Positions 9,407 to 18,819 of a stretch of DNA of 64,000 nucleotides are shown piece after piece. The DNA comes from an uncultured Roseburia sp. (lineage in GTDB: Bacteria; Bacillota; Clostridia; Lachnospirales; Lachnospiraceae): the NCBI GenBank assembly GCA_946002055.1, contig CAMFYL010000009.1:1-64000 (forward strand), in the 5' to 3' direction. Position 1 is the first letter of the stretch. Each line of letters begins with the position of its first letter. The notes beneath the pieces were generated by a model. The model did not search any database, was not told the origin of the DNA, and saw only the letters and a program-made list of their open reading frames with translations. The translations under genes and the position numbers were made by a program.

Positions 9407-10062
9407 TACTGAGCTCCTCCTTCCTTATTTCCCTTTGTAGGAAGTACTTCTCCTTTGTAGATCCAAACCTTAACGCCAACCTTACCATAAGTAGTGTCAG
9501 CCTCGGCGAATCCATAATCAATGTCTGCACGAAGTGTCTGAAGTGGAATAGTACCTTCTGAATAGAACTCTGTACGAGCCATATCAGCACCACCAAGACG
9601 ACCGGAAACGCTTGTCTTGATACCCTTGATACCAGTCTTCATAGATCTTGACATGCAAGACTTCATTGCTCTACGGAATGATACACGGTTCTCAAGCTGC
9701 TGTGCAATGTTCTCAGCAACTAACTGTGCATCCTTGTCAGGTCTCTTAACTTCCTTGATATCAACTACCAACTTCTTGTCAGTAAGCTTCTGAAGTTCAG
9801 CCTTAACCTTCTCAATCTCAGCTCCACCCTTACCAATAACAACACCAGGCTTAGCTGTGTAAACGATAACCTTTACTCTACCAGCTGCTCTTTCGATCTC
9901 GATCTTAGAAACACCAGCTGCATATAATTTCTTCTTAAGGAATGTTCTGATATTGTAATCTTCAACCAAGTAGTCAGCGAATTCATTTTCAGCATACCAC
10001 TTAGAATCCCAATCCTTGATAACACCGACTCTCAGGCCGTGAGGATTAACTTTCTGTCCCAT
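9406..10062 (-). CDS. rpsC: 30S ribosomal protein S3
   Basis: 218 residues. The N-terminal segment [20 protein letters not shown] is followed by a type II KH domain with the GxxG loop ([12 protein letters not shown]) and the S3 C-terminal domain ([17 protein letters not shown]). S3 lines the mRNA entry pore and has helicase activity with S4 and S5. Confidence 0.97.
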   Translation of the reverse strand: MGQKVNPHGLRVGVIKDWDSKWYAENEFADYLVEDYNIRTFLKKKLYAAGVSKIEIERAAGRVKVIVYTAKPGVVIGKGGAEIEKVKAELQKLTDKKLVVDIKEVKRPDKDAQLVAENIAQQLENRVSFRRAMKSCMSRSMKTGIKGIKTSVSGRLGGADMARTEFYSEGTIPLQTLRADIDYGFAEADTTYGKVGVKVWIYKGEVLPTKGNKEGGAQ

Positions 10063-10071
10063 GATTGCCTC

Positions 10072-10467
10072 CTATCTTTCATCGAGCACGATTGTAATGT
10101 GGCTCATTCTCTTTTCGATTCTGTAAGCTCTACCCTGTGCTCTTGGTCTAATTCTCTTCATTGTAGGTCCTTTGTTTGCATAACACTCTGCAACGTAAAG
10201 GTTTTCCATGCTGTAGTTAGCATCTGGATAATTGTTCTCAGCATTAGCGATTGCTGACTTTAATAACTTCTCTATAATGCTTGAAGCGTATCTTGGATTA
10301 TAAGTTACGATAGCAAGAGCTGTCTGAACATCCTTACCGCGAATAGCGTCTAATACGAAGCAAGCTTTCTGAACTGACATTCTAGCGTAAGACAACTTAG
10401 CTGAAGGTCTAGTATCTTTTTGACTGTTTCTCTCACGTTTAATCTGGGATCTATGTCCTTTTGCCAT
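10072..10467 (-). CDS. rplV: 50S ribosomal protein L22
   Basis: 131 residues, with an N-terminal basic extension (MAKGHRSQIKRERNSQKD) relative to the roughly 113-residue Bacillus protein. The core ends in the tunnel hairpin region RIRPRAQGRAYRIEKRMSHI, which forms part of the exit tunnel and the macrolide site. Ten bases separate it from rpsC. Confidence 0.96.
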   Translation of the reverse strand: MAKGHRSQIKRERNSQKDTRPSAKLSYARMSVQKACFVLDAIRGKDVQTALAIVTYNPRYASSIIEKLLKSAIANAENNYPDANYSMENLYVAECYANKGPTMKRIRPRAQGRAYRIEKRMSHITIVLDER

Positions 10468-10494
10468 GATATGAAACCTCCTTTCGAAAATTAA

Positions 10495-10776
10495 TTAGCG
10501 TACTCTTGATTTCTTTTCGTTCTTGTCATGACCTCTGTAAGTTCTTGTAGCAACGAACTCACCAAGCTTGTGTCCTACCATATCCTCTGTAACGTATACA
10601 GGCACGTGCTTTCTTCCGTCATGAACTGCGATTGTATGTCCTACCATCTGTGGGAAGATTGTGGAACGACGAGACCATGTCTTGATAACTGTCTTCTCGC
10701 CGGATGCGTTCATAGCATCAATCTTCTTCAATAAGCTTTCATCCGCAAATGGGCCTTTTTTTAATGAACGAGCCAT
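10495..10776 (-). CDS. rpsS: 30S ribosomal protein S19
   Basis: 93 residues. [40 protein letters not shown] and the tail [16 protein letters not shown] identify S19, which pairs with S13 in the head of the 30S subunit. Confidence 0.97.
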   Translation of the reverse strand: MARSLKKGPFADESLLKKIDAMNASGEKTVIKTWSRRSTIFPQMVGHTIAVHDGRKHVPVYVTEDMVGHKLGEFVATRTYRGHDKNEKKSRVR

Positions 10777-10787
10777 AATGATCCTCC

Positions 10788-11630
10788 TTATTTGATTGCC
10801 TTACCATCTCTTCTTCTTACGATAAGCTTGTTAGATTGTTTGTTCTTCTTTCTTGTCTTCAAACCAAGTGCAGGCTTGCCCCAAGGTGTACATGGACCTG
10901 GACGACCGATAGGTGCTTTACCTTCACCACCACCGTGTGGATGGTCATTAGGGTTCATAACAGAACCACGAACTGTTGGGCGGATACCCATGTGGCGCTT
11001 ACGACCAGCCTTACCAATCTTAACAAGGTTGTGATCACCATTTCCGATAACACCGATGGTTGCTCTACATGCCAAAGGAATCATTCTCATCTCGCCTGAA
11101 GGGAGTCTAAGAGTAGCATACTTGCCTTCCTTAGCCATCAACTGCGCGCTGTTACCAGCAGAACGAACCAACTGTCCACCCTTACCCGGATACATCTCAA
11201 TGTTGTGTACCAATGTACCAACTGGGATGTTTGCAAGCGGCAAGCAGTTACCAACGCGTACTTCAGCGTCAGGACCATTCATTACCTTCATTCCATCAGT
11301 CAAACCTTCTGGAGCAAGGATGTAAGCCTTCTCACCATCTGCATAGCAAATCAATGCGATGTTTGCTGTTCTGTTTGGATCGTACTCAATACCGATTACG
11401 GTTGCTGGAATACCATCTTTCTTTCTCTTGAAATCGATAATTCTATATTTTCTTCTGTTTCCACCACCCTGGTGTCTAACTGTAATCTTACCCTGATTGT
11501 TACGACCAGCATTCTTCTTCAAAGAAGTTGTAAGAGACTTCTCAGGAGTTGTCTTTGTGATTTCAGCGAAATCAGAGCCAGTCATATTTCTTCTGGAAGG
11601 TGTATATGGGTTATAAGTTTTAATTCCCAT
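10788..11630 (-). CDS. rplB: 50S ribosomal protein L2
   Basis: 280 residues. Contains the OB and SH3-like domains and the conserved C-terminal [20 protein letters not shown] segment, whose His is close to the peptidyl transferase centre. L2 is needed for subunit association. It lies directly upstream of rpsS with an 11-base gap. Confidence 0.97.
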   Translation of the reverse strand: MGIKTYNPYTPSRRNMTGSDFAEITKTTPEKSLTTSLKKNAGRNNQGKITVRHQGGGNRRKYRIIDFKRKKDGIPATVIGIEYDPNRTANIALICYADGEKAYILAPEGLTDGMKVMNGPDAEVRVGNCLPLANIPVGTLVHNIEMYPGKGGQLVRSAGNSAQLMAKEGKYATLRLPSGEMRMIPLACRATIGVIGNGDHNLVKIGKAGRKRHMGIRPTVRGSVMNPNDHPHGGGEGKAPIGRPGPCTPWGKPALGLKTRKKNKQSNKLIVRRRDGKAIK

Positions 11631-11706
11631 TTTCGTTCTCCTTTCGTTTCGTTTTACTTATCGCGTCTAAACATGACGCATAACGTTGCATCTCGTTGTT
11701 GTCGGC

Positions 11707-12006
11707 TTATAAACCAGCGAAGATTTCAATATCCTTGCTGTCAGCTGTCAACTGAACGATTGCCTTCTTTGTCTTAGCAGTCTTACCAACGTTTCTTCCA
11801 CGTCTCTTTTCTTTGCCTTCGTTATTCATTGTGTTAACGGAAGCAACCTTTGTTCCTTCGAACATCTTCTCAACTGCCTCTTTGATCATTGTCTTATTAG
11901 CTTCTGGATGAACAAGAAATGTGTACTTCTTCTCAGCCATTGCATTCATACTCTTCTCTGTAATTACAGGTTTGAGGATTACATCATAATATTGTACGTT
12001 AGCCAT
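11707..12006 (-). CDS. rplW: 50S ribosomal protein L23
   Basis: 99 residues. [15 protein letters not shown] and the loop [19 protein letters not shown] match L23, the tunnel-exit protein that docks trigger factor and SRP. Its ATG overlaps the rplD stop by one base. Confidence 0.97.
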   Translation of the reverse strand: MANVQYYDVILKPVITEKSMNAMAEKKYTFLVHPEANKTMIKEAVEKMFEGTKVASVNTMNNEGKEKRRGRNVGKTAKTKKAIVQLTADSKDIEIFAGL

Positions 12007-12626
12007 TATGCATACACCTCCTGAATTGTATTAACTGCATCCTTTGTTACAACAACTGTGTTGTACTTCAAGATGTCATATACGTTAATTGTGCTTGTTG
12101 AAGCAGTCTTAACAGTAGGGATGTTTCTAGCAGACATTACAACGTTCTCATCGTTATCATTGATAACAACCAATGCCTTATCTACGTTAAGGTTGCTCAT
12201 AACCTTAGCAAATTCCTTTGTCTTGATGCCGTCGAACTTCAACTCATCAACAACAACAAGCTTGTTCTCTGCTACTCTTGAAGATAATGCAGACTTAAGA
12301 GCTGCTCTCTTCTCCTTCTTGTTCAACTTGAAGGAATAATCTCTAGGTGTTGGTGCGAATACAACTCCACCACCTGTCCACTGTGGAGATCTTGTAGAAC
12401 CCTGTCTTGCATGACCTGTTCCCTTCTGTCTCCATGGTTTTCTACCACCACCGCGAACTTCAGAACGTGTCTTTGCCTTCTGAGTTCCCTGACGGTTATT
12501 TGCAAGCTGCTGAACAACTGCCATATGAACAAGATGCTCGTTAACTTCTACACCGAAGATAGCATCGTTGAGGTCCATTGTTTCAACTTCTTTGCCTTCC
12601 ATATTGTATACGGATACTTTAGCCAT
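12006..12626 (-). CDS. rplD: 50S ribosomal protein L4
   Basis: 206 residues. The extended tunnel loop [20 protein letters not shown] and the following [20 protein letters not shown] are highly conserved. In gammaproteobacteria, and reportedly with Bacillus-type leaders, L4 also represses the S10 operon by binding its leader RNA, so the structured leader before rpsJ here is a possible target (inference). Confidence 0.97.
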   Translation of the reverse strand: MAKVSVYNMEGKEVETMDLNDAIFGVEVNEHLVHMAVVQQLANNRQGTQKAKTRSEVRGGGRKPWRQKGTGHARQGSTRSPQWTGGGVVFAPTPRDYSFKLNKKEKRAALKSALSSRVAENKLVVVDELKFDGIKTKEFAKVMSNLNVDKALVVINDNDENVVMSARNIPTVKTASTSTINVYDILKYNTVVVTKDAVNTIQEVYA

Positions 12627-12657
12627 CGTAAAGCTCCTCCTTTCCTTCTAATCCGAA

Positions 12658-13341
12658 TTATTTGCTTGCCTTAACAGACTCTTTGATTGTTACCAAAGAC
12701 TTCTTTGGTCCGGGAACTGCACCCTTAACCAGAAGCAAGTTATTCTCTGCATCTACTCTAACGATCTCAAGGTTCTGGATAGTAACCTTTACGCTACCCA
12801 TATGACCTGGCATACCCTTGCCCTTAAATACACGGCTAGGTGATGAACAAGCACCATTGGAACCCTGATGACGATGGAACTTAGAACCATGAGCCATAGG
12901 TCCTCTGTGCTGACCATGTCTCTTGATAGCACCCTGGAATCCTTTACCCTTAGAGATTGCAGTTGCGTCAACCTTGTCGCCTTCTTCAAAGATATCAGCC
13001 TTGATTTCATCTCCAAGATTGTAATCTGCACAATTCTCAAACTTAAACTCTCTAACGTATCTCTTACCAGAAACACCAGCCTTGTCAAAATGGCCCTTCT
13101 CCGGCTTGTTAACGCCATGTCTACGCTTGATTTCTTTCTTACCGTTGGCATCCTTGTTGACAACCTTTTCCTTCTTGTCTACAAAACCAACCTGAACTGC
13201 TTCGTAACCGTCATTCTCTACAGTCTTAATCTGTGTCACTGCACAAGGACCAGCCTGCAAAACAGTTACAGGAGTCAAAACTCCGTCTGCATTGAAGATT
13301 TGAGTCATTCCGACTTTTGTTGCTAAAATAGCTTTCTTCAT
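12658..13341 (-). CDS. rplC: 50S ribosomal protein L3
   Basis: 227 residues, about 18 longer than the Bacillus protein because of a charged insertion around residues 55-90. [20 protein letters not shown] and the long loop [20 protein letters not shown] are diagnostic. L3 is one of the first proteins to assemble on 23S rRNA, and its loop approaches the peptidyl transferase centre. A strong AGGAGG precedes the ATG. Confidence 0.96.
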   Translation of the reverse strand: MKKAILATKVGMTQIFNADGVLTPVTVLQAGPCAVTQIKTVENDGYEAVQVGFVDKKEKVVNKDANGKKEIKRRHGVNKPEKGHFDKAGVSGKRYVREFKFENCADYNLGDEIKADIFEEGDKVDATAISKGKGFQGAIKRHGQHRGPMAHGSKFHRHQGSNGACSSPSRVFKGKGMPGHMGSVKVTIQNLEIVRVDAENNLLLVKGAVPGPKKSLVTIKESVKASK

Positions 13342-13525
13342 TCTTTCTTACCTCCTGTTTCATCTACAGCGGATCGCTTCATGCCCACACTATGTGGGGT
13401 AGCGGATTCGATCATCCTAGAACAGGCAATATAAGTGGAACATAATATGTTGCTTCTATATAAACCTATCGAGGACATTCAAAATTGCTTCGCGCCTTTG
13501 CGCTCACTCATAATATAAGGAAATC
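13342..13525 (-). other. rpsJ-rplC spacer with hairpin
   Basis: This 184-base spacer has no plausible ORF. On either strand it contains a perfect 6-bp hairpin with a 3-base loop (13384-13389 and 13393-13398), flanked by a repeated ATCCGCT-type sequence. Other gaps in the S10 operon are short, so this may be an RNA element for rplC or a processing site. No known motif was recognised and no good promoter was found. Confidence 0.35.
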
Positions 13526-13843
13526 TTACTTTTCCTTCATCTTGATATCAATGTAAACACCAGCTGGCATTTCCAGTCTCTGCAATGCATCAACTGTCTT
13601 CTGGGTAGGTGTCATGATATCGATGAGTCTCTTATGAGTTCTCTGCTCGAACTGTTCTCTGGAATCTTTGTCCTTGTGAACCGCTCTTAAGATTGTAACT
13701 ACTTCCTTCTTCGTTGGAAGTGGTACAGGTCCACTCACCTGTGATCCGTTTTTCTTAACAGTCTCGATGATTTTCTTGGCAGATGCATCAACTAATTCGT
13801 GATCATATGCCTTGAGTGTGATTCTCATTACCTGAGTTGCCAT
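13526..13843 (-). CDS. rpsJ: 30S ribosomal protein S10
   Basis: 105 residues, first gene of the S10 operon. The segment [20 protein letters not shown] and the loop [16 protein letters not shown] are diagnostic. S10 also acts as NusE with NusB in antitermination. GGAGGCGAC precedes the ATG, followed by a run of six T just before the start. Confidence 0.97.
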   Translation of the reverse strand: MATQVMRITLKAYDHELVDASAKKIIETVKKNGSQVSGPVPLPTKKEVVTILRAVHKDKDSREQFEQRTHKRLIDIMTPTQKTVDALQRLEMPAGVYIDIKMKEK

Positions 13844-14077
13844 AAAAAAGTCGCCTCCTTCGCACTTATTAAATAGTACGACAAGCGGTGACTGTACACA
13901 TCTCCGTGTGTGTCCTAAAGATTAACACACGTGTTTCCACTCTTCGGTGGACTATATTTTGTACAGTGACTTGTCGCCAGTTTCCTAACTTGACATTCGC
14001 TCCACGGAAAACCTACCAGATTACTATGGTGATAATCGGTAGCAACCTCACGCTTCAACGCTATCAATGTCACAGCA
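13844..14077 (-). ncRNA. S10 operon 5' leader with three-way junction
   Basis: The leader between the promoter and rpsJ is about 230 bases and folds convincingly by eye. A closing helix pairs 13960-13976 with 13879-13898: 8 bp plus 7 bp around a small internal loop. It encloses two hairpins, 13936-13940 with 13947-13951 (5 bp) and 13905-13911 with 13925-13931 (7 bp, CGTGTGT/ACACACG). The result is a three-way junction. S10 leaders in other bacteria mediate autoregulation by L4; that role here is inferred. No T-box or intrinsic terminator stem of good quality was found, although six T precede the rpsJ ATG. Confidence 0.6.
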
Positions 14078-14083
14078 CAATCT

Positions 14084-14112
14084 AATATACACGATAAAAT
14101 CAAGGGTTGCAA
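14084..14112 (-). promoter_or_regulatory. Main S10 operon promoter
   Basis: On the minus strand TTGCAA (14107-14112) is followed 17 bases later by TATATT (14084-14089). An A/T-rich tract lies just upstream and could act as an UP element. It lies between the terminator of the preceding chemoreceptor gene and the rpsJ leader, and predicts a start near 14077. Confidence 0.75.
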
Positions 14113-14205
14113 CATTTTTCAAATAAATATTGTATTTTTTTTAGTACAATCCGAAGCAACTCAATATTTAGCGTCTTATGCCGTATAATAGCACAATTTT
14201 CCCAT

Positions 14206-14242
14206 AAAAAAAGCTACTGGGGACGGATACCATCCCCAGTAG
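14206..14242 (-). terminator. Intrinsic terminator after chemoreceptor gene
   Basis: Ten-bp stem (14233-14242 with 14214-14223, CTACTGGGGA and its complement) followed on the minus strand by seven T. It ends the methyl-accepting protein transcript a few bases after its stop and insulates it from the S10 promoter. Confidence 0.85.
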
Positions 14243-14246
14243 TTCT

Positions 14247-15959
14247 TTATAGTTTGAATTTATCCATATTCTCTTCCATAACAGCCGCAATACTTTTTAA
14301 ATCGTTTGCACTCTCTGTGATATTATGAAGCACGTCGTTAATTTCCACAACAGAAGCAGAAGTCTCTTCTGTGCTCACAGCATTTTGTGCCGCAATATCT
14401 GTCAGGGACTGAACGGTTTCAATAATTCCATTACGAGCCTTGTTCAACTCCGTGGTCTTTCCTGCAATCTCATCCACACCGGCAATGGAGGCTCCGATAC
14501 CATCCTTCACCTCCGCAAACACTTCACTGGTCTTGAGAAGATTCTCATTCTGACGAGCCATAATTGCCTGAACCTCTTCCATCGTGTGTACAGCATTCTC
14601 AGAGTCTCTAACCAGTTGCTGAATAATCTCATCAATGCGCATCGCAGATTCGTTAGACTGTTCCGCCAGCTTCTGAATCTCAGAAGCCACAACTGCGAAG
14701 CCTCGTCCCGCCTCCCCTGCTCTTGCCGCCTCAATGGAAGCATTCAGCGAAAGCAAATTGGTCTCATCTGCAATGGATGCTATTAAGGTTGTAGCCTCCC
14801 GAATCTTCATAGCAGATGAATTGGTTGTATTGGTCTGCTCCGCAATTACATTAATGGACGCAATTGCCTGCTGGTTAATCTTCTCCAATTCGCCCAAAAC
14901 CTGAACTGCCACATTATTGGACTTTTTCATCATTTCTGCAGTTGCATTCAAATGAGACATCTCTGTATTGGCATCCTCAATCATATTACCCATAACAACA
15001 ATGCCATCGTTGGCCTTCTGGGTTTCATAGGCCTGACTACTAGCACCCTGGGAAATGGCATTTACCGCCTGCTCTACGCCACCTACATTGGCTGCGGTTC
15101 TCTCTACATTGTCATTCAGCCCATCCGATGCATTGTAAAGCTGAACACTCTGTTCTTTCACTTGGGATACAATATCTGCAAGTGATAGCCGCATTTTCTT
15201 AACCGCTCTTGCAAGCTGTCCCGTTTCATCCTTGTTATGTGCCAGCTTATCCAGCTTTGGATTCATAGTCAAATCCAATGTCGCAATCCGATCTACAACA
15301 CCTACGATTTCATTTAACGGTTTCGTTGTTTTTCTTGCAACAATAAATGCTACCACCTGTCCCAAAATATAAACAATAACACCTGCTGTAACACCTCGGC
15401 CCACAATTCCATTTACAGCCCCAAGGAAATCTTTTTCATTTACACATACAATAAGGATGTAATTGTTTGCAATACTATAATAATATGCCGCATACTTCGC
15501 CACACCCTCTTCGTTATATTGCACAATCTCTGGCTGTGGTGCTTCAAAGTCCTTGATTCGTTTTACCAGTCCCTCAACCAACGAATTCTCGCACTTTGTT
15601 CCCACAAGTTCCTCCTTCGGATGATACATCATAGTTCCATCCTCAGAAGAGACCACATAACAATAGCTAGTATCACAGCCTTTGATATACGCCTTCTCCA
15701 CATGGTTTCCTATTTCCTGAACACGAATCTGCTCTCCAGATGCCTTCTTCGTATTCATAGCACCTTCCAAATCGGATCCATAAGCGATTGCCAAGTCCAT
15801 CAAATTATTGGTGGTCAATTCCACCATACTCTTTTTTACTGCCGGCAAGATGACTGCGCTAAGAATAATAATCGTCCCCAGGATAGTACCTGCCGTCAGT
15901 AAAAACATTCGCCCTCTCACAGAACGAATGTTAAGCTTTGTATGTTCTTTCTTTTCCAT
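14247..15959 (-). CDS. Methyl-accepting chemotaxis protein, Cache-type sensor
   Basis: 570 residues from the ATG at 15959, chosen because GGGAGGTGA lies upstream; the longer ORF would add 49 unlikely residues. Architecture: short cytoplasmic tail, TM1 about 17-41, extracellular sensor about 42-185 with a Cache-like [11 protein letters not shown] stretch, TM2 about 186-208, HAMP about 209-263, then the cytoplasmic signalling coiled coil whose hairpin tip is near 395-425 ([20 protein letters not shown]). It should pass a ligand signal to CheA/CheW. No CheR-binding C-terminal pentapeptide is evident. Monocistronic, with its own terminator. The ligand is unknown. Confidence 0.92.
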   Translation of the reverse strand: MEKKEHTKLNIRSVRGRMFLLTAGTILGTIIILSAVILPAVKKSMVELTTNNLMDLAIAYGSDLEGAMNTKKASGEQIRVQEIGNHVEKAYIKGCDTSYCYVVSSEDGTMMYHPKEELVGTKCENSLVEGLVKRIKDFEAPQPEIVQYNEEGVAKYAAYYYSIANNYILIVCVNEKDFLGAVNGIVGRGVTAGVIVYILGQVVAFIVARKTTKPLNEIVGVVDRIATLDLTMNPKLDKLAHNKDETGQLARAVKKMRLSLADIVSQVKEQSVQLYNASDGLNDNVERTAANVGGVEQAVNAISQGASSQAYETQKANDGIVVMGNMIEDANTEMSHLNATAEMMKKSNNVAVQVLGELEKINQQAIASINVIAEQTNTTNSSAMKIREATTLIASIADETNLLSLNASIEAARAGEAGRGFAVVASEIQKLAEQSNESAMRIDEIIQQLVRDSENAVHTMEEVQAIMARQNENLLKTSEVFAEVKDGIGASIAGVDEIAGKTTELNKARNGIIETVQSLTDIAAQNAVSTEETSASVVEINDVLHNITESANDLKSIAAVMEENMDKFKL

Positions 15960-16093
15960 ACACTCACCTCCCAATATGTCAACGCTGACTCCCCCAGCGC
16001 TTATATACACAATTGTATAGTACCACATTTTTACAAAAAAACATAGTATGCGACAAATTTTTGTGCACATTTTACAGCCCGAGAACGGGACAG

Positions 16094-16122
16094 TTGTAAA
16101 ATACAATATTAATGTTTATAAT
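16094..16122 (+). promoter_or_regulatory. Sigma-A promoter for methyltransferase gene
   Basis: TTGTAA (16094-16099), 17-base spacer, TATAAT (16117-16122) on the plus strand. It predicts a start about 50 bases before the ATG at 16178 and lies in the divergent region with the chemoreceptor. Confidence 0.65.
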
Positions 16123-16177
16123 CGATGTGTGTTATATAAGAAAACAATATTGTCGCAACAGATCGAGAGGTAATACT

Positions 16178-17101
16178 ATGTGGATTGCAAATCATTGGAA
16201 AGATTATGAGGTCATCGATTGCTCCTGTGGAGAAAAGCTTGAGCACTGGGGACCATATACACTTCTTCGTCCCGACCCGCAGGTTATTTGGGACACTCCC
16301 AAAAACCGTCTTGAATGGAAAAGATTAAACGGCCATTACCACCGCAGCAAAAAAGGTGGTGGCGAATGGGAATTTTTCGACTTGCCGGAACAGTGGAGTA
16401 TTTCATATCAGTTACCTGCAACCCCAAACGACTCCCTCTATACCAACCATACCGGTACATTGACATTTAACTTAAAGCCCTTCAGCTTTAAGCACACAGG
16501 TTTGTTCCCAGAGCAAGCCGCAAACTGGGATTGGTTTTCCGGACTTATATATAATAGGAAGAAACAGCATCCAAACCGTGAAATTAAGGTGCTGAATCTC
16601 TTCGCCTACACAGGAGGTGCATCCATTGCTGCTGCAGCCGCCGGCGCTCATGTTACACACGTAGATGCCTCCAAAGGAATGGTGGGATGGGCAAAGGAAA
16701 ATGCCGTTTCTTCCGGCCTTGCCGATGCTCCTATCCGTTGGATTGTAGATGACTGCAAGAAATTTGTAGAACGGGAGATTCGCCGCGGCAATCACTACGA
16801 CGCCATCATCATGGATCCCCCCTCTTACGGAAGAGGTCCCAAAGGCGAGATTTGGAAAATTGAAGAGGCTATTTTTCCACTGATCCAATTGTGCCAACAA
16901 CTCTTAGTGGATGAGCCATTATTCTTCTTAGTGAACTCATACACTACCGGTCTACAGCCGGCTGTTTTGCACTATATGATTTCCACTGCCCTCAAGCAAT
17001 ATGATGGTGAAGTTATGGCCGAAGAAATTGGTCTTCCCGTATCTTCTAACGGACTTGTACTTCCATGCGGCGCAAGCGGACGCTGGGAAAGCCATAAATA
17101 A
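16178..17101 (+). CDS. Class I SAM-dependent rRNA-type methyltransferase
   Basis: 307 residues from the ATG at 16178 (GAGAGG upstream); the earlier in-frame ATG at 16112 lies within the promoter and is rejected. The C-terminal Rossmann-like domain shows the SAM-binding motif LNLFAYTGGASIAAAAAGAH and motif IV YDAIIMDPPSYGRGPKG. The DPPSYG form and overall layout resemble the RlmI/Methyltrans_SAM group, which methylate cytosine in 23S rRNA, but the N-terminus has no clear PUA domain, so the target is uncertain. Followed 10 bases later by the HAD phosphatase gene, probably cotranscribed. Confidence 0.8.
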   Translation: MWIANHWKDYEVIDCSCGEKLEHWGPYTLLRPDPQVIWDTPKNRLEWKRLNGHYHRSKKGGGEWEFFDLPEQWSISYQLPATPNDSLYTNHTGTLTFNLKPFSFKHTGLFPEQAANWDWFSGLIYNRKKQHPNREIKVLNLFAYTGGASIAAAAAGAHVTHVDASKGMVGWAKENAVSSGLADAPIRWIVDDCKKFVEREIRRGNHYDAIIMDPPSYGRGPKGEIWKIEEAIFPLIQLCQQLLVDEPLFFLVNSYTTGLQPAVLHYMISTALKQYDGEVMAEEIGLPVSSNGLVLPCGASGRWESHK

Positions 17102-17113
17102 AAGGAGAAAATG

Positions 17114-17782
17114 ATGAAATACAATGTGATTCTATTTGATTTAGACGGAACCTTGCTCAACACCTTGGAAGATCTTTGTGACAGCGTCAATTACGCGCTC
17201 TCACAGATGGATTTTCCTACTCGCACGTTGGAAGAAGTGCGAACCTTTTTGGGAAATGGTGTGAAAAATCTCATGATGAAGGCAACGCCTGACGGAGAAG
17301 ACAATCCAAAGTTCCAGGAAACCTTCTCCATATTCAAGGAATACTATCTGACCCATAATCAAATTAAGACAAAACCATACGAAGGTATTATGGATCTCTT
17401 GCAATCATTGCACGAAGCCAAGATGCCTATGGCCATTGTCACAAACAAAAATCAGCCAAGCGTGGATGTGCTGGCCCGGGATATCTTCCAAGGACTTATT
17501 CCAATTGCTGTGGGAGATAATGGTGTACGAAGCCGCAAGCCCGACGCAGCACCGGTAAACGAAGCATTATTGCAGTTGGGCTACGACCCCAATACCTGCG
17601 ACAAGTCTCGCATTCTTTATGTGGGAGATTCCGAAGTAGACGCTGCCACAGCTGAAAACGCCGGTGTGGACTGCCTGCTCTGCTCATGGGGATTTCGTCC
17701 CATATCTTTGCTGGAAACACTTCCCCACACCGGGATCGTTCACAGTCCGGATGACATCTTGAAGTTTCTAAATGAAAATTAA
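17114..17782 (+). CDS. HAD hydrolase, phosphoglycolate phosphatase-like
   Basis: 222 residues from the second of two adjacent ATGs (17111 and 17114); the second gives a six-base spacing to AGGAG, the first only three. HAD motif I DLDGTLLNTLEDL is at the N-terminus, motif II IVTNKNQ near 105, and motifs III/IV SRKP and GDSEVDAATAENAG follow. The cap is the helical C1 type of Gph/PGP. Probably hydrolyses a small phosphorylated metabolite such as 2-phosphoglycolate; the exact substrate is not predictable. Confidence 0.85.
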   Translation: MKYNVILFDLDGTLLNTLEDLCDSVNYALSQMDFPTRTLEEVRTFLGNGVKNLMMKATPDGEDNPKFQETFSIFKEYYLTHNQIKTKPYEGIMDLLQSLHEAKMPMAIVTNKNQPSVDVLARDIFQGLIPIAVGDNGVRSRKPDAAPVNEALLQLGYDPNTCDKSRILYVGDSEVDAATAENAGVDCLLCSWGFRPISLLETLPHTGIVHSPDDILKFLNEN

Positions 17783-17797
17783 ACGATGAATACAAAT

Positions 17798-17845
17798 AAA
17801 AAATACCTATAGACAGATATGTTTGCATCTGTTTATAGGTATTTT
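17798..17845. terminator. Bidirectional terminator between HAD and CorA genes
   Basis: Inverted repeat of about 17 bp (ATACCTATA-ACAGAT with ATCTGT-TATAGGTAT) bounded by A-rich and T-rich tracts on both sides. It lies between two convergent genes and can serve the HAD gene rightward and the CorA operon leftward. Confidence 0.8.
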
Positions 17846-17865
17846 CTCATCATATAGCAAAAAAT

Positions 17866-18807
17866 CTATAACATCTTTCTCTTATGTAGCCAAATCCAAA
17901 CCACAATACAAATAGCCAGTGTAATCAAACAAATGATTGCAAAGCCATGGGGCACTGCTGCAAAGGGCATCCATTTGCCGCTAACATTCATACCCCACAA
18001 CCCGGAAATAATGGTTGGGATAGACATAACAATTGTGATAGCTGCCAAATACTTCATCACATTGTTCAGTCGATTATTAATCACGGTGGACATCAGTTCT
18101 CTGGTACCATTGATAATATCTCGATATATCTGGGTCATCTCTATAGCCTGACGATTCTCAATAATCACATCGTCTAAAAGCTCCTGATCCTCTGAGTACT
18201 GACGCAATCTTCCATAGCGCGTCAAGCGATCAAGCACCACGCCGTTGGCACGAAGAGAAGTGGCAAAGTACACAAGATTGGATTCCAACTCGTGCAAATC
18301 AATCAAATCCACATCCTCTGTATTCTGATCAATTCTCTCCTCAATCTCTGTTCTCTTTCTATCGATACTTCTCAGCAGACTCTGGTATACCATACATGCA
18401 TTGTACAAAATCTGGTAAGTAAATCGCATTTGTTTTTTCGTGGAAAAGTCTCTAATACGTTGTTCCTCAAAGGAACGGAGCACTGCCGTATCCTCTGCGC
18501 AAACTGTCACCACCACATCCTCGCGTATTAAAATACCCAAAGGAATTGTGGTGTAAGAATGACGATTGTTACGCATCTCAGCAGACGGAATATCCACAAG
18601 AATCAATGTGTAATCATCCTCCAAACTAATTCGAGAACTCTCCTCATCATCCAACGCTGCACGAACATCTGCAATGTCCATGTGATAGCAATCACTAATC
18701 TCTGCACACTCCTCAAGAGTTGGGGCTGTCAACTTCACCCAGGCACCTGCCTCGTACTGATCGATTTCAGAAATAATGCGGTTGTCTGTCTTATAAATAT
18801 TAATCAC
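17866..18807 (-). CDS. corA: CorA-family divalent cation transporter
   Basis: 313 residues. A large cytoplasmic N-terminal domain is followed by two C-terminal membrane helices with the signature GMN in GLWGMNVSGKW at the pore mouth. CorA forms pentameric Mg2+ (sometimes Co2+/Ni2+) channels gated by intracellular Mg2+. It follows the iron alcohol dehydrogenase gene by 12 bases, suggesting one transcript. The specific metal cannot be told from sequence. Confidence 0.9.
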   Translation of the reverse strand: MINIYKTDNRIISEIDQYEAGAWVKLTAPTLEECAEISDCYHMDIADVRAALDDEESSRISLEDDYTLILVDIPSAEMRNNRHSYTTIPLGILIREDVVVTVCAEDTAVLRSFEEQRIRDFSTKKQMRFTYQILYNACMVYQSLLRSIDRKRTEIEERIDQNTEDVDLIDLHELESNLVYFATSLRANGVVLDRLTRYGRLRQYSEDQELLDDVIIENRQAIEMTQIYRDIINGTRELMSTVINNRLNNVMKYLAAITIVMSIPTIISGLWGMNVSGKWMPFAAVPHGFAIICLITLAICIVVWIWLHKRKML

Positions 18808-18819
18808 GCTAAATACCTC

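Noticed and set aside
12789-13163. 124-codon ORF inside rplC in another frame
   Set aside because: Shadow of the strongly biased rplC coding sequence; no ribosome binding site.
13844-14077. T-box or other known riboswitch before rpsJ
   Set aside because: No T-box sequence, specifier stem or recognised aptamer core was visible; kept only as an unnamed leader.
16112-16177. Longer N-terminus for the methyltransferase
   Set aside because: The earlier ATG lies inside the promoter region and the added residues are not conserved; the ATG at 16178 has a ribosome binding site.
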